Below are positions 52,673-61,637 of a DNA stretch of 64,000 nt, piece after piece. The position numbers and the translations under genes are program-made. The first letter of the stretch is position 1; each line of letters opens with the position of its first letter. The notes under the pieces are model-generated. The model had not been told where the DNA came from and ran no database searches. It worked only from the letters and a program-made list of their open reading frames with translations. Source of the stretch: a candidate division WOR-3 bacterium (lineage in GTDB: Bacteria; Hydrothermota; Tepidihabitantia; SM23-42); NCBI GenBank assembly GCA_029858255.1, contig JAOUFJ010000009.1, forward strand, positions 16,563 through 80,562, given 5' to 3'.

Positions 52673-53352
52673 TAGCCTTTTGTTTTATCTTCAACTATCC
52701 TGCCGTCCCGTAGATTGACGGTCCTTTGGGAAAAATCCATAACCAACTGGTCATGTGTGGAAAATATGAAGGTCGTCTTGTGAGTGTCGTTCAGCTCCTG
52801 CATCAGAGCGAGTATTTCTTTGGCCGTCGTCGAGTCGAGATTAGCGGTCGGTTCATCTGCGAGAACCATGCTTGGTTCTTTGACAAGCGCGCGCGCAATG
52901 GCCACACGTTGTTGCTGTCCACCGCTCATTTCGTTCGGGCGGCGGTTGATGAATTCACCAAGCCCCACTTCTTCAAGCATAGCTATGATCTTTTCTTTTC
53001 TTTTGTTCTGCTCGACATCAAGGAGGATCAGAGGTATTTCCACATTCTCGTATGCGGTGAGAACGGGGATAAGATTGAAGGTCTGAAATACAAAGCCGAT
53101 ATTGTTTTTTCGTAAGTTTGCCTTCTCTTTTGAGCCAAGTTCATTGATGTCAGTGCCGTCTATAAGAATTTTGCCTTTTGTCGGTACGTCGAGGCAGCCG
53201 ATGATGTTAAGTAGTGTTGTCTTCCCCGAACCTGACGGGCCGGCGATGGCCGTGAATTCTCCGTTCGCGATCTTCATATCGATACCCCGCAGCGCAGGGA
53301 AGAGGACCTTACCTATTTTGTAGTCCTTATATAAACCAATTGCTTCAACCAA
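52672..53352 (-). CDS. ABC exporter ATPase, LolD-like
   Basis: A 226-residue ATPase with Walker A GPSGSGKTTLLNIIG, signature MSGGQQQRVAIARAL, Walker B VLADEPT and a FSTHD switch region. It belongs to the MacB/LolD group that energises extraction of lipoproteins or other envelope cargo. The TTG start at 53352 follows GGGGG by five bases. It is likely transcribed from the outer-membrane protein gene upstream or from an unrecognised promoter in the 117-base gap. Confidence 0.9.
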   Translation of the reverse strand: MVEAIGLYKDYKIGKVLFPALRGIDMKIANGEFTAIAGPSGSGKTTLLNIIGCLDVPTKGKILIDGTDINELGSKEKANLRKNNIGFVFQTFNLIPVLTAYENVEIPLILLDVEQNKRKEKIIAMLEEVGLGEFINRRPNEMSGGQQQRVAIARALVKEPSMVLADEPTANLDSTTAKEILALMQELNDTHKTTFIFSTHDQLVMDFSQRTVNLRDGRIVEDKTKG

Positions 53353-53416
53353 ATTACCCCCTTTCTCAATAGATAAATAGATTCACACGGAATGCGACAG
53401 ATGCAGCCGACGTGTG

Positions 53417-53456
53417 TATCTGTTTGAATCAGTTTCAACCCGTTTCCATCAAAACG
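53417..53456. repeat. Degenerate 20-bp repeat pair, TATCtGTTTGAATCA-like
   Basis: TATCTGTTTGAATCA (53417-53431) is followed 20 bases later by AACCCGTTTCCATCA. The same element occurs at 54635-54674. Confidence 0.6.
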
Positions 53457-53469
53457 TGCCGCGGGCACA

Positions 53470-54480
53470 TTAAAAGTAGACCTTTGCCCACATATAAACC
53501 GCGCCGTGATAAGGCGTGATGTTTCTGAATTCGCTTTCTTTCGTTCCAATCGTATAGTTCAATCCCAGAGCGATTTCGACATTATCAAATATCGCGTAGT
53601 CGACGTGTGGGATAATGGTCGTCCCACCGTCGATAATATTTATTATTGAACTTATCGAGGGGCGCAGAAAAGGGTTTCTCATAAGACCGACGCTCAAGTA
53701 CAGATAATGCTGGGCGAGGGTCTGCCTCTCTCCTGTGACAATACTACTATAATCATATAATTCTGGATCGTCTTCACCACTTCCGTCGAAAAAATATTCC
53801 ATCATTGCGTATATCGCCAGAGGAAATGTATAGTCGACGCCGGCAGATATTTTGCTGTAATCAACTGTATCATCCCACGTAAAACTTGCTTCACCCCAGT
53901 ATCCTAAGAGCATTTCTCCGGTTATTTCTCCACCGACAATCGTTCGACTTTCATGGGGTTCGTGCATGATCGTGAAGCCAAGGTCATTGGCAAAAAGGTT
54001 CGTTCCGACGCGTGCTCCGGTTAGGGTATTTTCAATATCGCCACGCGGTATTACTATCCCCCTTACGCTGCTCAACCTACCGAATGAATAATAGCCAAGT
54101 ACAGCGTTAGAGCCCGCGCGTTCGTATCCTGGTTCAAGATAGTTGACGCGATTAAAGATATCCAGTGGTCTGAAAATACGTGCAACGCCCCAGTAAAGGC
54201 TCTGTTTGCCGACGGTGATCCGTGCCTGTTCATTTCCCAGCCATAACGCAAGCCGTGAGATGTTCGTATTGTCCACCGCATATGACAGGGAGGTAGTATC
54301 GTACGGTACGATCAAGTCGAGTGCTACTTGCGCGCCATAGTTAGTACTTTCGGTCTTGAATTCCAGCCATCCGCGATTGTAGCCAAGGAGATTTGTAGAG
54401 TCGTCCCATGTCAGATATGGACGTGTTTCCACATACCCGTTTGCATTTAATCCGGTGAGAACGAACATAATTAATATCAT
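53470..54480 (-). CDS. Outer-membrane beta-barrel protein of the Lol-like locus
   Basis: About 336 residues, beta-rich with alternating aromatic patterns and a C-terminal Phe (MWAKVYF), typical of an outer-membrane barrel. No named family is certain. The start is ambiguous: an upstream GTG at 54507 gives a longer signal peptide (MKYAILTVNMILIMFVLTGL), but it lies inside the promoter, whose -10 box ends at 54491, so the ATG at 54480 is preferred. The first gene of the LolD-permease-LolA run, it may receive or display the exported cargo. Confidence 0.72.
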   Translation of the reverse strand: MILIMFVLTGLNANGYVETRPYLTWDDSTNLLGYNRGWLEFKTESTNYGAQVALDLIVPYDTTSLSYAVDNTNISRLALWLGNEQARITVGKQSLYWGVARIFRPLDIFNRVNYLEPGYERAGSNAVLGYYSFGRLSSVRGIVIPRGDIENTLTGARVGTNLFANDLGFTIMHEPHESRTIVGGEITGEMLLGYWGEASFTWDDTVDYSKISAGVDYTFPLAIYAMMEYFFDGSGEDDPELYDYSSIVTGERQTLAQHYLYLSVGLMRNPFLRPSISSIINIIDGGTTIIPHVDYAIFDNVEIALGLNYTIGTKESEFRNITPYHGAVYMWAKVYF

Positions 54481-54490
54481 GTTTACAGTT

Positions 54491-54518
54491 AGTATAGCAT
54501 ATTTCACTACATAGTCAA
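54491..54518 (-). promoter_or_regulatory. Promoter of the beta-barrel/Lol-like operon
   Basis: TTGACT (54518-54513), a 16-base spacer and TATACT (54496-54491) on the minus strand, ten bases before the ATG at 54480. Confidence 0.75.
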
Positions 54519-54549
54519 GTTAGTGTGTTTTTTGTGTATTCGTCAGACA

Positions 54550-54578
54550 TTGACAATGCTTGATTTTTGGGTTATTAT
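54550..54578 (+). promoter_or_regulatory. Promoter of the LsrF-like aldolase gene
   Basis: TTGACA (54550-54555), a 17-base spacer and TATTAT (54573-54578). The leader of about 110 bases contains the 20-bp repeat pair and ends with AAAGGAG before the ATG at 54694. Confidence 0.75.
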
Positions 54579-54634
54579 CCAAGGTGTCAATTACTGAACC
54601 CGAATCGAATTTTGATTTTGCGTCTGTCGTTTTT

Positions 54635-54674
54635 TATCCGTTTGCATCAGCTAATATCTGTTTGAATCAAATTT
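54635..54674. repeat. Degenerate 20-bp repeat pair, TATCyGTTTGnATCA-like
   Basis: TATCCGTTTGCATCA (54635-54649) and TATCTGTTTGAATCA (54655-54669) are spaced by 20 bases in the leader of the LsrF-like gene. The second unit matches the one at 53417 exactly over 15 bases. Confidence 0.65.
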
Positions 54675-54693
54675 CTCAAGCAAAGGAGAAATT

Positions 54694-55473
54694 ATGGATT
54701 GGGGACTAAAGAATAGGTTGTCGAGGATCATCAAACCCAAAACTGGTAGGACTGTGATGCTTGCAGTCGACCATGGCTATTTTCTTGGTCCAACCAGTGG
54801 TCTTGAAGTTATCGCGAATACAGTAGGTCCGCTGCTGTCTTATGCGGATTCGCTTATGCTTACGCGCGGTGCCCTGCGTACGTCCGTGCCCCCGGGATCT
54901 GACATACCGATCGTTCTGAGGGTGTCGGGCGGCACCAGTATTCTGCATGATGATCTTTCCAATGAGGATATTACAACATCTATGGATGAAGCGATTAAGC
55001 TCAATGCGAGTGCAGTTGCTATCTCGATATTTGTTGGTTCTGACCACGAAAAAGAAACACTCACCAATCTGGGGAAACTAGTTACACAGGGCGAGGCGTA
55101 TGGCATACCAGTGCTTGCGGTTACTGCCGTCGGAAGGGAAATGACCAGGGACAAGAAGTATCTCTCTTTGTGTTGTCGAATAGCAGCCGAGATTGGAGCA
55201 CATTTCGTCAAGACATACTATTGTGATGATTTTGAGGAGGTTGCCGGTACTTGCCCGGTGCCGGTAGTGATCGCCGGTGGTAAGAAGATCTCGGAGAAGG
55301 ATGCGCTGAAGTTGGCTCACAATGCCATAGGTCACGGTGCTGCAGGTGTCGATATGGGCAGGAATATATTTCAATCTGATGATCCCGTGGGTATGATACA
55401 GGCAGTGAGGGCGATCGTACATAAGAATGCCACTGTCGACGAAGCATATAAACTGTATACGAAATCAAAGTAA
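54694..55473 (+). CDS. LsrF-like class I aldolase/thiolase (DhnA family)
   Basis: A 259-residue TIM-barrel Schiff-base enzyme. Blocks closely resemble LsrF of the AI-2 pathway: WGLKNRLSRIIKPKTGRTVM, LAVDHGYFLGPTSGLE, FVKTYYCDDF (likely Schiff-base Lys), VIAGGKKISEKDALKLA and GVDMGRNIFQSDDP. LsrF transfers an acetyl group from a phosphorylated AI-2 derivative to CoA. The N-terminal extension of E. coli LsrF is missing and no other lsr gene is nearby, so the substrate may be another ketose phosphate (fructose-bisphosphate aldolase type I DhnA is a relative). AAAGGAG precedes the ATG. Confidence 0.84.
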   Translation: MDWGLKNRLSRIIKPKTGRTVMLAVDHGYFLGPTSGLEVIANTVGPLLSYADSLMLTRGALRTSVPPGSDIPIVLRVSGGTSILHDDLSNEDITTSMDEAIKLNASAVAISIFVGSDHEKETLTNLGKLVTQGEAYGIPVLAVTAVGREMTRDKKYLSLCCRIAAEIGAHFVKTYYCDDFEEVAGTCPVPVVIAGGKKISEKDALKLAHNAIGHGAAGVDMGRNIFQSDDPVGMIQAVRAIVHKNATVDEAYKLYTKSK

Positions 55474-55492
55474 TGGAGTATTGTTGAATTAT

Positions 55493-55616
55493 TGTCATTG
55501 CGAGTCCCGCGCCAGCGGGGCGTGGCAATCTCAGGTTGGATCTGCCTGTCGCTGCAGGAGTGCTGGATTGAGATTGCTTCGTCCTCCTCACGATGCTCGG
55601 ACTCCTCGCAATGACA
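55493..55616. repeat. 124-bp palindromic interspersed element
   Basis: Outer arms TGTCATTGCGAG (55493-55504) and CTCGCAATGACA (55605-55616) are perfect inverted repeats. Inner arms GGCAATCTCA (55524-55533) and TGAGATTGC (55569-55577) form a second nested stem. This 'cattgcgag...ggcaatctc' pattern is a known type of dispersed, non-coding palindrome in many bacterial genomes. It lies 20 bases after the LsrF-like gene. Confidence 0.82.
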
Positions 55617-55707
55617 GACGGATGCGGGAGGTCGAAATGCGAGTTTCGAGATTTTATACAACCTTTGGATTCTAAGCACAGGTGACCGAAACAACGGACG
55701 AGAAATG

Positions 55708-55752
55708 AACGATAATAACGATCTCAACGAGATTAACGAACTTAACGTTTTT
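55708..55752. repeat. Degenerate 9-bp tandem repeat, AACGAnATT-like
   Basis: Units AACGATAAT, AACGATCTC, AACGAGATT, AACGAACTT and AACGTTTTT are in register and end in a T-rich stretch 17 bases before the dehydrogenase ATG at 55770. Confidence 0.78.
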
Positions 55753-55769
55753 ACGGGTTTTTGCTAAAT

Positions 55770-56795
55770 ATGCGCGCCGCCGTATACTACAACAACAAAG
55801 ATATACGCATCGAAGAGATGCCGAAACCCAAAATAGGACACAAGGAATTGCTCGTTAAGGTCATTGCCAGTGGCGTTTGCGGCAGTGATGTGATGGAATG
55901 GTACAGGATAAAAAAAGCTCCCAGAGTTCTGGGTCATGAGATTGCCGGCGAGATCGCCGAAGTCGGAGCAGATATCGATCGATTCACCGTGGGTCAGAGG
56001 GTTTTTGTCTCTCACCACGTGCCGTGTAATGAATGTCGCTACTGTCAAGCAGGCCATCACACAGCGTGTTCTACCCTGCGTTCAACTAATTTCGACCCGG
56101 GTGGTTTTGCAGAGTATTTACGTGTCCCGGACATAAATGTGCAAAAAGGGACATTCGTGCTACCTGATGAAGTTAGCTACGAGGAGGGGACTTTTGTCGA
56201 ACCGCTTGGTTGTGTTATCCGCGGACAGAGGGTCGCGAATATCATATCAGGTCAGACCGTCCTTATCATCGGCTCTGGTATTTCAGGGTTGATGCACGTA
56301 CAGTTGGCACGCATGAAGGGCGTGTCCAATTTGATTGCAACCGATATCAATGATTATCGCTTGGAATCGGCTTTGCGTTTTGGAGCAAATATCGTGGTCA
56401 ATGCGAAAGAAGACGTTGCAGAAGCTGTTAAAAAGGCGAACAATGGGAGACTCGCCGATACGGTTATTGTGTGTACTGCAGCACTACCAGCTTTTGAACA
56501 AGCCTTTGAATTAGTCGATTGCGGCGGAACATTGCTGCTTTTTGCACCGACCGCGCCCGATGTTCGAGTGCCGCTGCCCCTCTATGACGTGTATTTTAAG
56601 AGTGTAAAGATAGTCTTCTCATATGCTGCAGTAAACGAAGACATTCTGGAAGCCATTGAGGTATTAAAAAACAAGAGATTCGATGCGCTCGGTATGGTCA
56701 CTCATTGCTTCGGGCTCGAAGATACCCGGAAGGGTTTTGATCTCGTCGCCCAGGCGGATAAATCGATCAAGGTGATAATAATGCCGCAGAAATAG
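55770..56795 (+). CDS. Zinc-dependent alcohol/polyol dehydrogenase (MDR family)
   Basis: A 341-residue medium-chain dehydrogenase. Catalytic-zinc residues lie in GVCGSDVMEW and VLGHE; the structural-zinc Cys quartet is in VPCNECRYCQAGHHTAC. The Rossmann motif VLIIGSGISGLMHVQLARMK follows, with a T-D-I-N-D after strand 2 that suggests NAD(H) preference. The substrate may be a polyol, threonine or other alcohol. The ATG at 55770 was used; a TTG three codons upstream is possible. There is no ribosome-binding site, and the 9-bp tract lies directly upstream. Confidence 0.86.
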   Translation: MRAAVYYNNKDIRIEEMPKPKIGHKELLVKVIASGVCGSDVMEWYRIKKAPRVLGHEIAGEIAEVGADIDRFTVGQRVFVSHHVPCNECRYCQAGHHTACSTLRSTNFDPGGFAEYLRVPDINVQKGTFVLPDEVSYEEGTFVEPLGCVIRGQRVANIISGQTVLIIGSGISGLMHVQLARMKGVSNLIATDINDYRLESALRFGANIVVNAKEDVAEAVKKANNGRLADTVIVCTAALPAFEQAFELVDCGGTLLLFAPTAPDVRVPLPLYDVYFKSVKIVFSYAAVNEDILEAIEVLKNKRFDALGMVTHCFGLEDTRKGFDLVAQADKSIKVIIMPQK

Positions 56796-56809
56796 TGCGG
56801 CAGGAGATG

Positions 56810-57370
56810 CTACTCCTTGTGTTCTTCGGTAGGCGTGAGTATTTTCTTTATTAGGTGGCCGGTCATGACCTTGTTCAAGTGGTCATAGCCTGCACATCCC
56901 TCGAGGTCCTGCCCTTTTATATCAGTATAATACAGCTCGTCCGTTTCACTTTTTTTCTTCTCGACTTTTATCGCGTAATCAGAATCGAAGATCGTCATGA
57001 ATTCCCGTACCGGCATGGAGAAAATTCCCTTCTCTGAATAGAGTGATATTAGCTTGTCGATTTCTCTCCTGTCCTGACTGAGATGCTCGATCTCTTTCTC
57101 TATCTCAACGCGCGAGCTCGTTATCTTGCCGAACATGAACTGCATTTTTTCCGGTTCGTTGATCTCTTTTAGTTTCTCAGAACCTTTTTGCAGTATTCCT
57201 TCAAGTATCGTAACAGCCTGCTGTATCTTCTGTTTTGCTTCGGACAAGCATGTCAGATATTTTTGGATTACCTGGAACGAAGGTATTTTCTCGAGGTTTT
57301 CATAAAAAAGTTGTCCATAGGGTTTGCAGAAAGGTCCTTTCTGTGGATCTTCTAAATCATCCAGTACCAT
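56810..57370 (-). CDS. Uncharacterised helical protein downstream of enolase
   Basis: I do not recognise this 186-residue protein. Residues 40-125 are rich in Lys, Glu, Ile and Leu with heptad-like spacing (EAKQKIQQAVTILEGILQKG, EIEKEIEHLSQDRREIDKL) and probably form a coiled coil; no signal peptide or membrane segment is visible. AAAAGGAGG lies six bases before the ATG, so it is translated. It follows eno by 13 bases on the same strand and is likely co-transcribed. Cysteines (Cys15, Cys41, Cys164 by count) show no CxxC pattern. Confidence 0.65.
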   Translation of the reverse strand: MVLDDLEDPQKGPFCKPYGQLFYENLEKIPSFQVIQKYLTCLSEAKQKIQQAVTILEGILQKGSEKLKEINEPEKMQFMFGKITSSRVEIEKEIEHLSQDRREIDKLISLYSEKGIFSMPVREFMTIFDSDYAIKVEKKKSETDELYYTDIKGQDLEGCAGYDHLNKVMTGHLIKKILTPTEEHKE

Positions 57371-57383
57371 TCTTGGCCTCCTT

Positions 57384-58670
<1,287 letters not shown>

Positions 58671-58706
58671 TCAATTCCTCCTTTGTGTGATACCAAATGA
58701 CGTTCA

Positions 58707-58734
58707 ATTATACAGAAAATATTGCGAGTGTCAA
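58707..58734 (-). promoter_or_regulatory. Promoter of the enolase operon
   Basis: TTGACA (58734-58729), a 16-base spacer and TATAAT (58712-58707) on the minus strand. The leader of about 35 bases carries the enolase ribosome-binding site. Confidence 0.85.
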
Positions 58735-58788
58735 TTGAACGGAAGATAGGACCTTAGAGATTCATAAAATCAGAGGGTTGTAACATAA

Positions 58789-58868
58789 GAACTCGAGAAG
58801 ATAGGAGGCTTGGAACGACAGAAGATAAGAATTTGATAGGGTAGGACGACAAGAGGTTGAGAAACGCA
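58789..58868. repeat. Degenerate 8-bp tandem repeat, about ten units
   Basis: Units GAACTCGA, GAAGATAG, GAGGCTTG, GAACGACA, GAAGATAA, GAATTTGA, TAGGGTAG, GACGACAA, GAGGTTGA, GAAACGCA run in register. They are followed 17 bases later by the 9-bp tract. Confidence 0.65.
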
Positions 58869-58885
58869 GCGGAATGAGCAGAATC

Positions 58886-58944
58886 AGTGAGATCAACGAA
58901 ATTAACGAAAATAACGATCATAACGGGAATAACGAAATCAACGG
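58886..58944. repeat. Degenerate 9-bp tandem repeat, AACGAnATT-like
   Basis: Units AGTGAGATC, AACGAAATT, AACGAAAAT, AACGATCAT, AACGGGAAT and AACGAAATC are in register and end in a T run just before the GltD-like gene's stop (minus strand). Confidence 0.78.
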
Positions 58945-58951
58945 TTTTTTG

Positions 58952-60535
58952 TTACGGCTTGTATTTCAACGGACAAGTCAGACAGCGGCAGGCTTCCTTC
59001 TTGAGTTCCTCGTTTGGTGCCTTCAACTCAACTTCTTCGAAATCTTTCACACGTTCTTTTACTTCCCGGTGCGGCACTTCGATCTTTTTTGTTACATGCA
59101 TGGGTATCAATCGAACATCTGGCGAGAATTCTTTCTTGAATATTTTATGGAAGAAACGCGGTACTTTTCTCAGTCGTCGGTCGATCTCTTCGGCAACACT
59201 GAGTCCTTGCCCCACGGCATGTGCAACGGTCGAACTGCCGAGTACTGCATCGCCGCCGGCGAAAATCCTGGGATGCGAGGTCCTGCCGTTTTTCACCACG
59301 ATTCTCCCACGACTGTCCGTTTTGGCATATTCCTTTATGAAAGTTGTCTCCGGCCACTGCCCGGCAGTAATGACTAGGGCATCAAGGTCGGTTTTGAACT
59401 CACTGTCCTTGACTATCTCGACGCTGCCCTTTCTGCCTTCCTCACACTCGGTTTTAGTCATTACCACGTGGTCTTTCCCAATCTCAACAGGTGTCGTGAG
59501 GGGTACGATCTCGATTCCTTCCTCTTGAGCTTCGATGCGGTCATCGTGTTCGGCCGGCATATCCATGACCCGTCTACGGTAGAAGATCTTCACTTCATTA
59601 CCTTGCCTGAGCAGGCTGCGGGCGACATCGATCGCCGTATTACCGCCACCAATTACGCCAACTTTTCCAAGTTGAAATTTCTCACCGTTCTTGATCTTTC
59701 TCAGGACATCGAATCCCGATAGCGCGTTCTCCTCGCCTGGAATACGGAGATCTGTTGCTTTCCACGCACCGATCGCAACGAAAATCGCATCATACTCATC
59801 AAGGATTTCCTGGAATTTTACGTCCTTACCAATCTCAATACCACACTTGAGTTCGACATGCGGGTCGAGCACAGCGTTGATTTCTTTTTCAAGCATTGCA
59901 TCGGGTAGGCGGAATTTTGGAATGAGGGTGGTGAGTACGCCACCTGGTTTCTTTTCTCGTTCATAAACGGTTATATGATATCCTCTGTTAGCGAGATAGT
60001 AAGCCGCTGAGAGCCCGCATGGTCCAGCACCGATGATCGCGATCTTTTCGGTCCGTGTTTCTGTCGTCCCTTTGGGTTCCTCCATCGGGACGCAGCGTTT
60101 TAGATACTTGATCGCAACCGCTTCGTCTATTCCTCTTCTCGTGCACGCGTCTTCACATGGTGCAGGGCAGATGTGTTCGAGCGTGCTGAAAAATGGTATA
60201 TAGGGATATTTTTCATTGCTCTCATAGGCTATGAGGTTTATGTAGGTCCACGGTGATATGCCCGCCGGGCAGGTCTTCTCGCAAGGTGGTTTGTGATAGT
60301 TGACACCTTTGTAAGCATCGTAGATGTTGTAGAGCCAGAATAACGCCCAGGCTGCTATCAACCCCCAGAATGCTTCGTTGACTCCGGTCCAGATATTGAT
60401 CATCAGAGCGATCGAACCATAGAATAGGGCGGCAAATACTATTCCGCTCCAATACCGGCGCGAGTATGCTTGCCCTCCGCCGACAACGAAAGTCGAAATT
60501 AATGCGGCTTTACCGTATTTGATGTCTGATGGCAT
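58952..60535 (-). CDS. Membrane-attached GltD/NfnB-like pyridine-nucleotide flavoprotein
   Basis: A 527-residue protein. About 65 residues at the N-terminus hold two to three membrane segments with a G-G-G-Q-A-Y-S turn resembling small TM2-like modules. Then comes a GltD-like body: CEKTCPAGI and CPAPCEDACTRR (FeS cysteines), IIGAGPCGLSAAYYLANRGY (FAD site), VIGGGNTAIDVARSLL (NAD(P) site) and a late Cys-rich tail CRCLTC. It probably passes electrons between NAD(P)H and the polyferredoxin encoded just upstream, whose end overlaps its start by 26 bases. Attachment of a GltD domain to membrane segments is uncommon. Confidence 0.85.
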   Translation of the reverse strand: MPSDIKYGKAALISTFVVGGGQAYSRRYWSGIVFAALFYGSIALMINIWTGVNEAFWGLIAAWALFWLYNIYDAYKGVNYHKPPCEKTCPAGISPWTYINLIAYESNEKYPYIPFFSTLEHICPAPCEDACTRRGIDEAVAIKYLKRCVPMEEPKGTTETRTEKIAIIGAGPCGLSAAYYLANRGYHITVYEREKKPGGVLTTLIPKFRLPDAMLEKEINAVLDPHVELKCGIEIGKDVKFQEILDEYDAIFVAIGAWKATDLRIPGEENALSGFDVLRKIKNGEKFQLGKVGVIGGGNTAIDVARSLLRQGNEVKIFYRRRVMDMPAEHDDRIEAQEEGIEIVPLTTPVEIGKDHVVMTKTECEEGRKGSVEIVKDSEFKTDLDALVITAGQWPETTFIKEYAKTDSRGRIVVKNGRTSHPRIFAGGDAVLGSSTVAHAVGQGLSVAEEIDRRLRKVPRFFHKIFKKEFSPDVRLIPMHVTKKIEVPHREVKERVKDFEEVELKAPNEELKKEACRCLTCPLKYKP

Positions 60536-61304
60536 TTGTCGGACATACCTTTACGCAATCCAGGCATCGTATGCAGTCAATATTGCCCGGCGAACGGTAT
60601 ACTGGAACGTGCATTGGACACTTGGTCTGGCATGATTCGCACTTGATACACCTGTCATCGTCGACGTGCAGTTTGAGCAGACTGAACCGGTTGAATATAG
60701 AGTATATGGCACCGACCGGACAAAAAGTTCGGCAGAAGAATCGTTTGATCGATATAGAAAAGACGATTATTGCGATCACTATCGATACTTTCATGTAATA
60801 GTGCCAGCCGACGAGCGCGCGCAGGTCGCCGGTCCTGTCAAAAAGCACCAGTGGTATGCCGGCAATCAGTGAACCGTCAGGGCAGAGTTTGCAGAACCAT
60901 GGCTCGGCCGTAAGGTATGCCACGATGCCGGCGACTCCGATCAGGACTGCGTACTTAAAGAACCTGAAGAACCCGGGCAAGCGCATTTTGTATGATTTGA
61001 TCTTATAGAGCAGATCCTGGAAGAATCCGAACGGGCAGATCCATCCGCAGGTCATCCTTCCCACGAGCATGCCGACCGTACCAAAGAGGCCCACGATGTA
61101 GAAAGGAATGAGTCCAAGTCCAATGAAATGCTGGAGAGCGCCCATTGGGCATGAAAAAAGTGCGAGCGGGCATCCCCAACAGTTGAGGATGGGGGTGCAG
61201 CCTCTCTTCAGAAATCCCTGGTAGATTCCGCCGACAAAGATCGCTGGTATGTATGCGTTCTGAATAATGGATGCAACGATCTGGACTATGCGTTTTAGTT
61301 TCAC
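60510..61304 (-). CDS. NapH-like membrane polyferredoxin
   Basis: A 264-residue membrane protein with about five hydrophobic segments. Membrane-side motifs CGWICPFGFFQDLLY and CRTFCPVGAIYS are typical of the NapH/NosR C-terminal domain; two ferredoxin motifs close the chain (CIKCESCQTKCP and CIRCLDCVKVCP). The GTG at 61304 was chosen because it overlaps the stop of the small upstream ORF (GTGA), in line with coupled genes; the longer frame to 61328 lies inside that ORF. It likely moves electrons across or along the membrane to the GltD-like partner. Confidence 0.82.
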   Translation of the reverse strand: MKLKRIVQIVASIIQNAYIPAIFVGGIYQGFLKRGCTPILNCWGCPLALFSCPMGALQHFIGLGLIPFYIVGLFGTVGMLVGRMTCGWICPFGFFQDLLYKIKSYKMRLPGFFRFFKYAVLIGVAGIVAYLTAEPWFCKLCPDGSLIAGIPLVLFDRTGDLRALVGWHYYMKVSIVIAIIVFSISIKRFFCRTFCPVGAIYSIFNRFSLLKLHVDDDRCIKCESCQTKCPMHVPVYRSPGNIDCIRCLDCVKVCPTNAIRHQIR

Positions 61305-61444
61305 TCGATGCCCATACAGGAAAGGCACATTACCGAACCCACTGTTTCGGTCTCTATGAAATCGCCAAGTTTACCACCGTACCAAATATTACCGATAAAA
61401 GCAAGCGTTACCACCAGGATAATGATAAGTATCAACTTCCTCAC
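61301..61444 (-). CDS. 47-residue CxxC membrane protein upstream of the polyferredoxin
   Basis: A small gene with AAAGGAG six bases before the GTG at 61444. The product (47 residues) has one hydrophobic segment LILIIILVVTLAFIGNIW, then a short loop and a C-terminal CLSC (Cys40, Cys43) followed by MGIE. Its TGA overlaps the GTG of the polyferredoxin gene. It could serve as a membrane adapter or thiol carrier for the electron-transfer pair; function unknown. Too short for standard gene callers. Confidence 0.65.
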   Translation of the reverse strand: MRKLILIIILVVTLAFIGNIWYGGKLGDFIETETVGSVMCLSCMGIE

Positions 61445-61530
61445 AGTTCTCTCCTTTGACACGCAGCCCGAGAATTGTATCGCCGTAATATTTTTTCATC
61501 GCTGTCCCGTTTTGCGGGATCTTCCGCGAA

Positions 61531-61544
61531 GCGAGAATTCTCGC
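61531..61544. promoter_or_regulatory. Perfect 14-bp palindrome between the barrel gene and the CxxC gene
   Basis: GCGAGAATTCTCGC reads the same on both strands; a second short hairpin (TCCCG TTTTG CGGGA) lies at 61505-61519. The two could be part of an attenuating or terminating structure between the barrel gene (61638) and the small CxxC gene; no T run follows. Confidence 0.35.
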
Positions 61545-61637
61545 CATAATCAGCGGAACTCGATTTTCCTTGGCCTGATTCATAACGAGAAATCGGGATA
61601 ATCATATTTGTTATCACCGTAATCGAAGCATGTAGCG

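Noticed and set aside
58874..59377. Plus-strand ORF starting with repeated N-E-I-N-E-N residues
   Set aside because: The start is the 9-bp tract and the rest is antisense to the GltD-like gene; no ribosome-binding site is present.
61389..61583. Minus-strand 64-residue ORF over the CxxC gene
   Set aside because: It runs in another frame across the small CxxC gene, whose ribosome-binding site and coupling are better supported.
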